Shown in pieces: positions 47,845 through 49,849 of a DNA stretch of 49,849 nt (positions are counted from its first letter, which is position 1; the number at the start of each line of letters is the position of its first letter). The notes beneath the pieces are model-generated. The model had not been told where the DNA came from and ran no database searches. It saw only the letters and a program-made list of their open reading frames with translations. Position numbers and translations under genes: made by a program. Origin of the DNA: Bacilli bacterium. GTDB lineage: Bacteria; Bacillota_I; Bacilli_A; RF39; UBA660. Location of the stretch: positions 1 to 49,849 of the forward strand of contig JAEEMF010000001.1 in assembly GCA_016283075.1 (NCBI GenBank), written 5' to 3'.

Positions 47845-48785
47845 GACATCACCTTTTCTTTAAATACTTCTTCAAGTTCAGGAGTTTGATGTCTACGTCT
47901 AGTTGATTCTACTCCTGTTACTTTTAATATATCATATAATGTATCTACATCAAAAGTTCTTACTAAGAATCTTCTAGTATCTAGTAATCTTTCTTCTAAA
48001 TAACCATTAAAATTATATTCAGTAAAACTATTTAAAAAATCATGTACAAAGTTATATCCAGTATCATCTTTTTGCCACTTTTTTCTAAGAGATAAAGGAT
48101 GTATTGATACATAAGGAGTATATTCCCCTTTCATATATTTTAAAGTTTCTGAACGAACATTAATGATACATTTAGTAAGTTCACTTTCTTCTATTATATG
48201 AGTATCAATAGGAAGCATTATACTAGGCATCTTACCATTTTTTAAATCATCACTTATTCTTTTAAAATCATTAATAGTTTTAACAGGATCTTTATCTGAA
48301 GTACTAAATCCATTTTCGCTTAGTAAGTATTCAAAGATTAAAGAGCATTCATTTACTTTTCCATCTTCACAAACAAACCACATATCAAGGTCCCCTAGTC
48401 TATTAATAACTTTTCTAGGTTTTAATTCATTATCAATATTTGGACATGGTTTACACTTACACTTTAAGTCAGCCATCATGCTTCCATAATCTCTTAAACA
48501 TTCTTCACATTTCCATTCATCACTTTGAAGTAAAATGCTTTTATTTCTTAATTCATCATTATATCTTAGCTGCTCAGATATTATAGGTAATTCTCTATTA
48601 AAGTTTCTATCTATAACGTAGAAAGGATATCCAGTACCAAAGGTACCTTTAAAAAAGTTTATTTTTCCTGCTACTTCATTAAATTTAGAAATATTTATTT
48701 TTAAATATTCTTTCTTTAAAGAAGTATTACATCTTTCAAAATCATCTGATATATCTGCAACTAATGAACCTACATTTTTTAACAT
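47832..48785 (-). CDS. Hypothetical 317-aa protein with a Cys-rich knuckle
   Basis: I do not recognise this protein. It is soluble, with a cysteine cluster WKCEEC...CKCKPC (Cys93, Cys96, Cys109, Cys111, Cys114) likely to bind zinc or iron-sulfur. After it comes a possible Rossmann-like or nucleotidyl-fold region (VINRLGDLDMWFVCED) and a helical C-terminus rich in basic residues (VTGVESTRRRHQTPEL). It is coupled to the PHP phosphoesterase by overlap, so a shared substrate such as an RNA or nucleotide is possible; this is inference. GAGGGATAAT precedes the ATG. Confidence 0.65.
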   Translation of the reverse strand: MLKNVGSLVADISDDFERCNTSLKKEYLKINISKFNEVAGKINFFKGTFGTGYPFYVIDRNFNRELPIISEQLRYNDELRNKSILLQSDEWKCEECLRDYGSMMADLKCKCKPCPNIDNELKPRKVINRLGDLDMWFVCEDGKVNECSLIFEYLLSENGFSTSDKDPVKTINDFKRISDDLKNGKMPSIMLPIDTHIIEESELTKCIINVRSETLKYMKGEYTPYVSIHPLSLRKKWQKDDTGYNFVHDFLNSFTEYNFNGYLEERLLDTRRFLVRTFDVDTLYDILKVTGVESTRRRHQTPELEEVFKEKVMSWKK

Positions 48786-48825
48786 ATTATCCCTCTTTTA
48801 GATTAATATATTACCATATTATATA

Positions 48826-48859
48826 AAAAAATAAAACAAATATTTAATTTGTTTTATTT
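48826..48859 (-). terminator. Terminator of Nudix 6
   Basis: Perfect 13-bp A/T-rich stem (48829-48841 with 48847-48859), 5-base loop, then T-run on the minus strand. Confidence 0.75.
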
Positions 48860-49335
48860 ATTATCATATTAAAAGGTTCAATATTACTTTTTCTAAATGT
48901 TTCTTCTTCTATAAATTTTTCTATATCTTTAGTAGAAGCCCACATAACGCTTTCTACTTCAGATTCTTGAAGTATAACTTTATCTAAATCAACATCTTTT
49001 TTAGTATAGTATACTTCACAAAAAATACCTGGATATTTAACAGTAGAGATGTACTTAACTTCTTCCTTAGATAAGTCTAAGTCAAGTTCTTCTTTTGCTT
49101 CCTTTAAAACAGTAGTAATTCCATCATCACCATATGTAACATGCCCACCAGTAGTAGCAATAACAGATCCTTTTGCTTTAGAAGTCTTTTGCATTAAAAA
49201 CTTACCTTCACTATTTTCAATAAATAGTAAAACTATCATAAAGTTTTTACCACTTTCTAAATCATGTTTATTAGATCTAGCTATTTTTTCATATAACATA
49301 TTCTTATCGTCATCAAATACTTGTAAATATTCCAT
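48844..49335 (-). CDS. Nudix hydrolase 6
   Basis: A 163-residue Nudix protein. The box (64-86) reads GHVTYGDDGITTVLKEAKEE: the first Glu is replaced by Asp and the Arg of REUXEE by Lys, but the EE pair is intact, so activity is plausible. An N-terminal extension of about 30 residues (MEYLQVFDDDKNMLYEKIAR) precedes the fold, a feature of isopentenyl-diphosphate-isomerase-like Nudix proteins. TAAAGGAG precedes the ATG. The CYTH gene lies just upstream on the same strand, ten bases away. Confidence 0.82.
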   Translation of the reverse strand: MEYLQVFDDDKNMLYEKIARSNKHDLESGKNFMIVLLFIENSEGKFLMQKTSKAKGSVIATTGGHVTYGDDGITTVLKEAKEELDLDLSKEEVKYISTVKYPGIFCEVYYTKKDVDLDKVILQESEVESVMWASTKDIEKFIEEETFRKSNIEPFNMIINKTN

Positions 49336-49345
49336 ATATTCTCCT

Positions 49346-49849
49346 TTATTTTATATATTGTTTAGGCATTTCTTTAGCCATATTATAGTTTTTATAAGCT
49401 TTATCATCAGTTACATCTTTAATAACTTCAATAAATTCAGGAGCACTTACTACTTCATTTTCATCACTAAGTTCTATCTCCATAATAGCCTCTTTATCCC
49501 ACTCTGGATAAATATCTATTTCAAAGTAATGGTTATTATATGATAAACAATATCTTGTTTTAGTAATTGTTTTTCTTTCAGGATCAGCTTCATCAAGTAA
49601 ACTTAAGTATTCTTTTTCAGTTAAACGTTTTTCAACTTCAACTCTCTTAAGCTCATTAATCTTTTTCTTCTCAGTAAGATAAAGCATATAATCTCCATCA
49701 ATACTTCTTTTTCTAATTCTTCTTTCAGTATCATCACCAGATTTTAAATATGTCTGAGTAATTTCTACCTTAGTACAGTTAGGCATATCAAGAAGATTAT
49801 TTAAATTAGGTCTTTCTATCAAATATTTTCTTTCTATTTCGAGAGGTTC
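49346..49849 (-). CDS. C-terminal CYTH domain of a larger protein (partial)
   Basis: The reading frame stays open to the edge of the window. The apparent start (49822) is an internal TTG; the codons before it read EPLEIERKYLIERP and contain the complete CYTH ExExK motif (EIERK). So the CYTH domain occupies the whole visible part, with TERRIRKRS and KTRYCLSY as basic strands and IMEIELSD as the acidic C-terminal strand. Something is fused in front of it beyond the edge. From memory, a NadR-like ATPase-CYTH fusion uses the same PLEIERK junction; this is inference. It is paired with a Nudix gene downstream, the third CYTH-Nudix pairing here. Confidence 0.75.
   Translation of the reverse strand, partial: EPLEIERKYLIERPNLNNLLDMPNCTKVEITQTYLKSGDDTERRIRKRSIDGDYMLYLTEKKKINELKRVEVEKRLTEKEYLSLLDEADPERKTITKTRYCLSYNNHYFEIDIYPEWDKEAIMEIELSDENEVVSAPEFIEVIKDVTDDKAYKNYNMAKEMPKQYIK

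Noticed and set aside
1..49849. CRISPR arrays, tRNA or rRNA genes, insertion sequences, prophage.
   Set aside because: No regularly spaced repeats, cloverleaf sequences, transposases or phage structural genes were seen by reading; a dedicated search could still find a weak tRNA.

Overview
The window reads as chromosomal DNA of a low-G+C Gram-positive (Firmicutes/Bacilli-type) bacterium. It has very A/T-rich codons, AGGAGG/AGGTGAT ribosome-binding sites, sigma-A promoters that are often of the extended TGnTATAAT type, and many short A/T hairpin terminators. Several genes are Gram-positive hallmarks: ComEA/ComEC, the rplU-prp-rpmA block with an L27 N-terminal processing site, a type 2 peptide deformylase, a UPF0316 protein and AbiE. 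A peptidoglycan gene (murC) and an FtsW-type polymerase show that it makes a cell wall. Trp is read from TGG and folD ends in TGA, so the standard bacterial code is the best reading. My best guess is an uncultured gut Bacilli lineage of the RF39/RFN20 sort; this is inference from composition and gene content.

Layout. 1-2.6 kb: the start of a DinD-like gene, then comEC and comEA (DNA uptake). 2.7-6.5 kb: ftsW, deformylase and a surface arylsulfotransferase. 6.5-11.9 kb: Smr protein, murC, obg, M29 aminopeptidase and small unknowns. 11.9-19.7 kb: a phosphorelay block of three paralogous seven-helix hybrid histidine kinases and two Hpt-receiver proteins with no output domain, followed by a UPF0316 membrane protein. 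The third kinase is split by a frameshift at a T7-AC-A7 palindrome. 19.8-24.7 kb: an ANL-family ligase, a Ham1-family NTPase, folD and an AbiE toxin-antitoxin pair. 24.9-30.2 kb: a tightly packed operon (LysR, methyltransferase, CYTH-HAD-like fusion, HAD phosphatase, two Nudix, rRNA methyltransferase). 30.4-32.8 kb: a four-gene operon (VUT-type transporter, phosphoribosyltransferase, guanylate-kinase-like protein, second Ham1-like protein) that looks like a complete import-and-activate route for a purine-like base. 32.8-33.2 kb: the only long empty gap. 33.2-42 kb: Nudix, CYTH, rpmA/prp/rplU with an L21 leader, a DUF1016 nuclease, radC, Nudix, mutL, uvrC and yigZ. 42-49.8 kb: Nudix genes, a lipoprotein, a zinc-ribbon membrane protein, an EamA transporter, a PHP phosphoesterase and a CYTH domain cut by the window edge.

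Three themes stand out. First, nucleotide handling is very dense: six intact Nudix genes and one degenerate one, two Ham1-like NTPases, three CYTH proteins, an HAD phosphatase, a guanylate-kinase-like protein and a phosphoribosyltransferase in 50 kb. Second, the starts of comEA-comEC and of radC-DUF1016 share a nearly identical upstream element that is not a sigma-A promoter. It suggests a common alternative sigma factor, possibly for competence. Third, the phosphorelay block has receivers and phosphotransfer domains but no visible output, and one kinase is currently out of frame.

Starts were moved from the longest reading frame where a good ribosome-binding site points to a downstream ATG (ftsW, obg, the ligase, folD, the guanylate-kinase-like gene, rpmA, rplU, mutL and several Nudix genes). 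No tRNA, rRNA, IS element, prophage or CRISPR array was seen.
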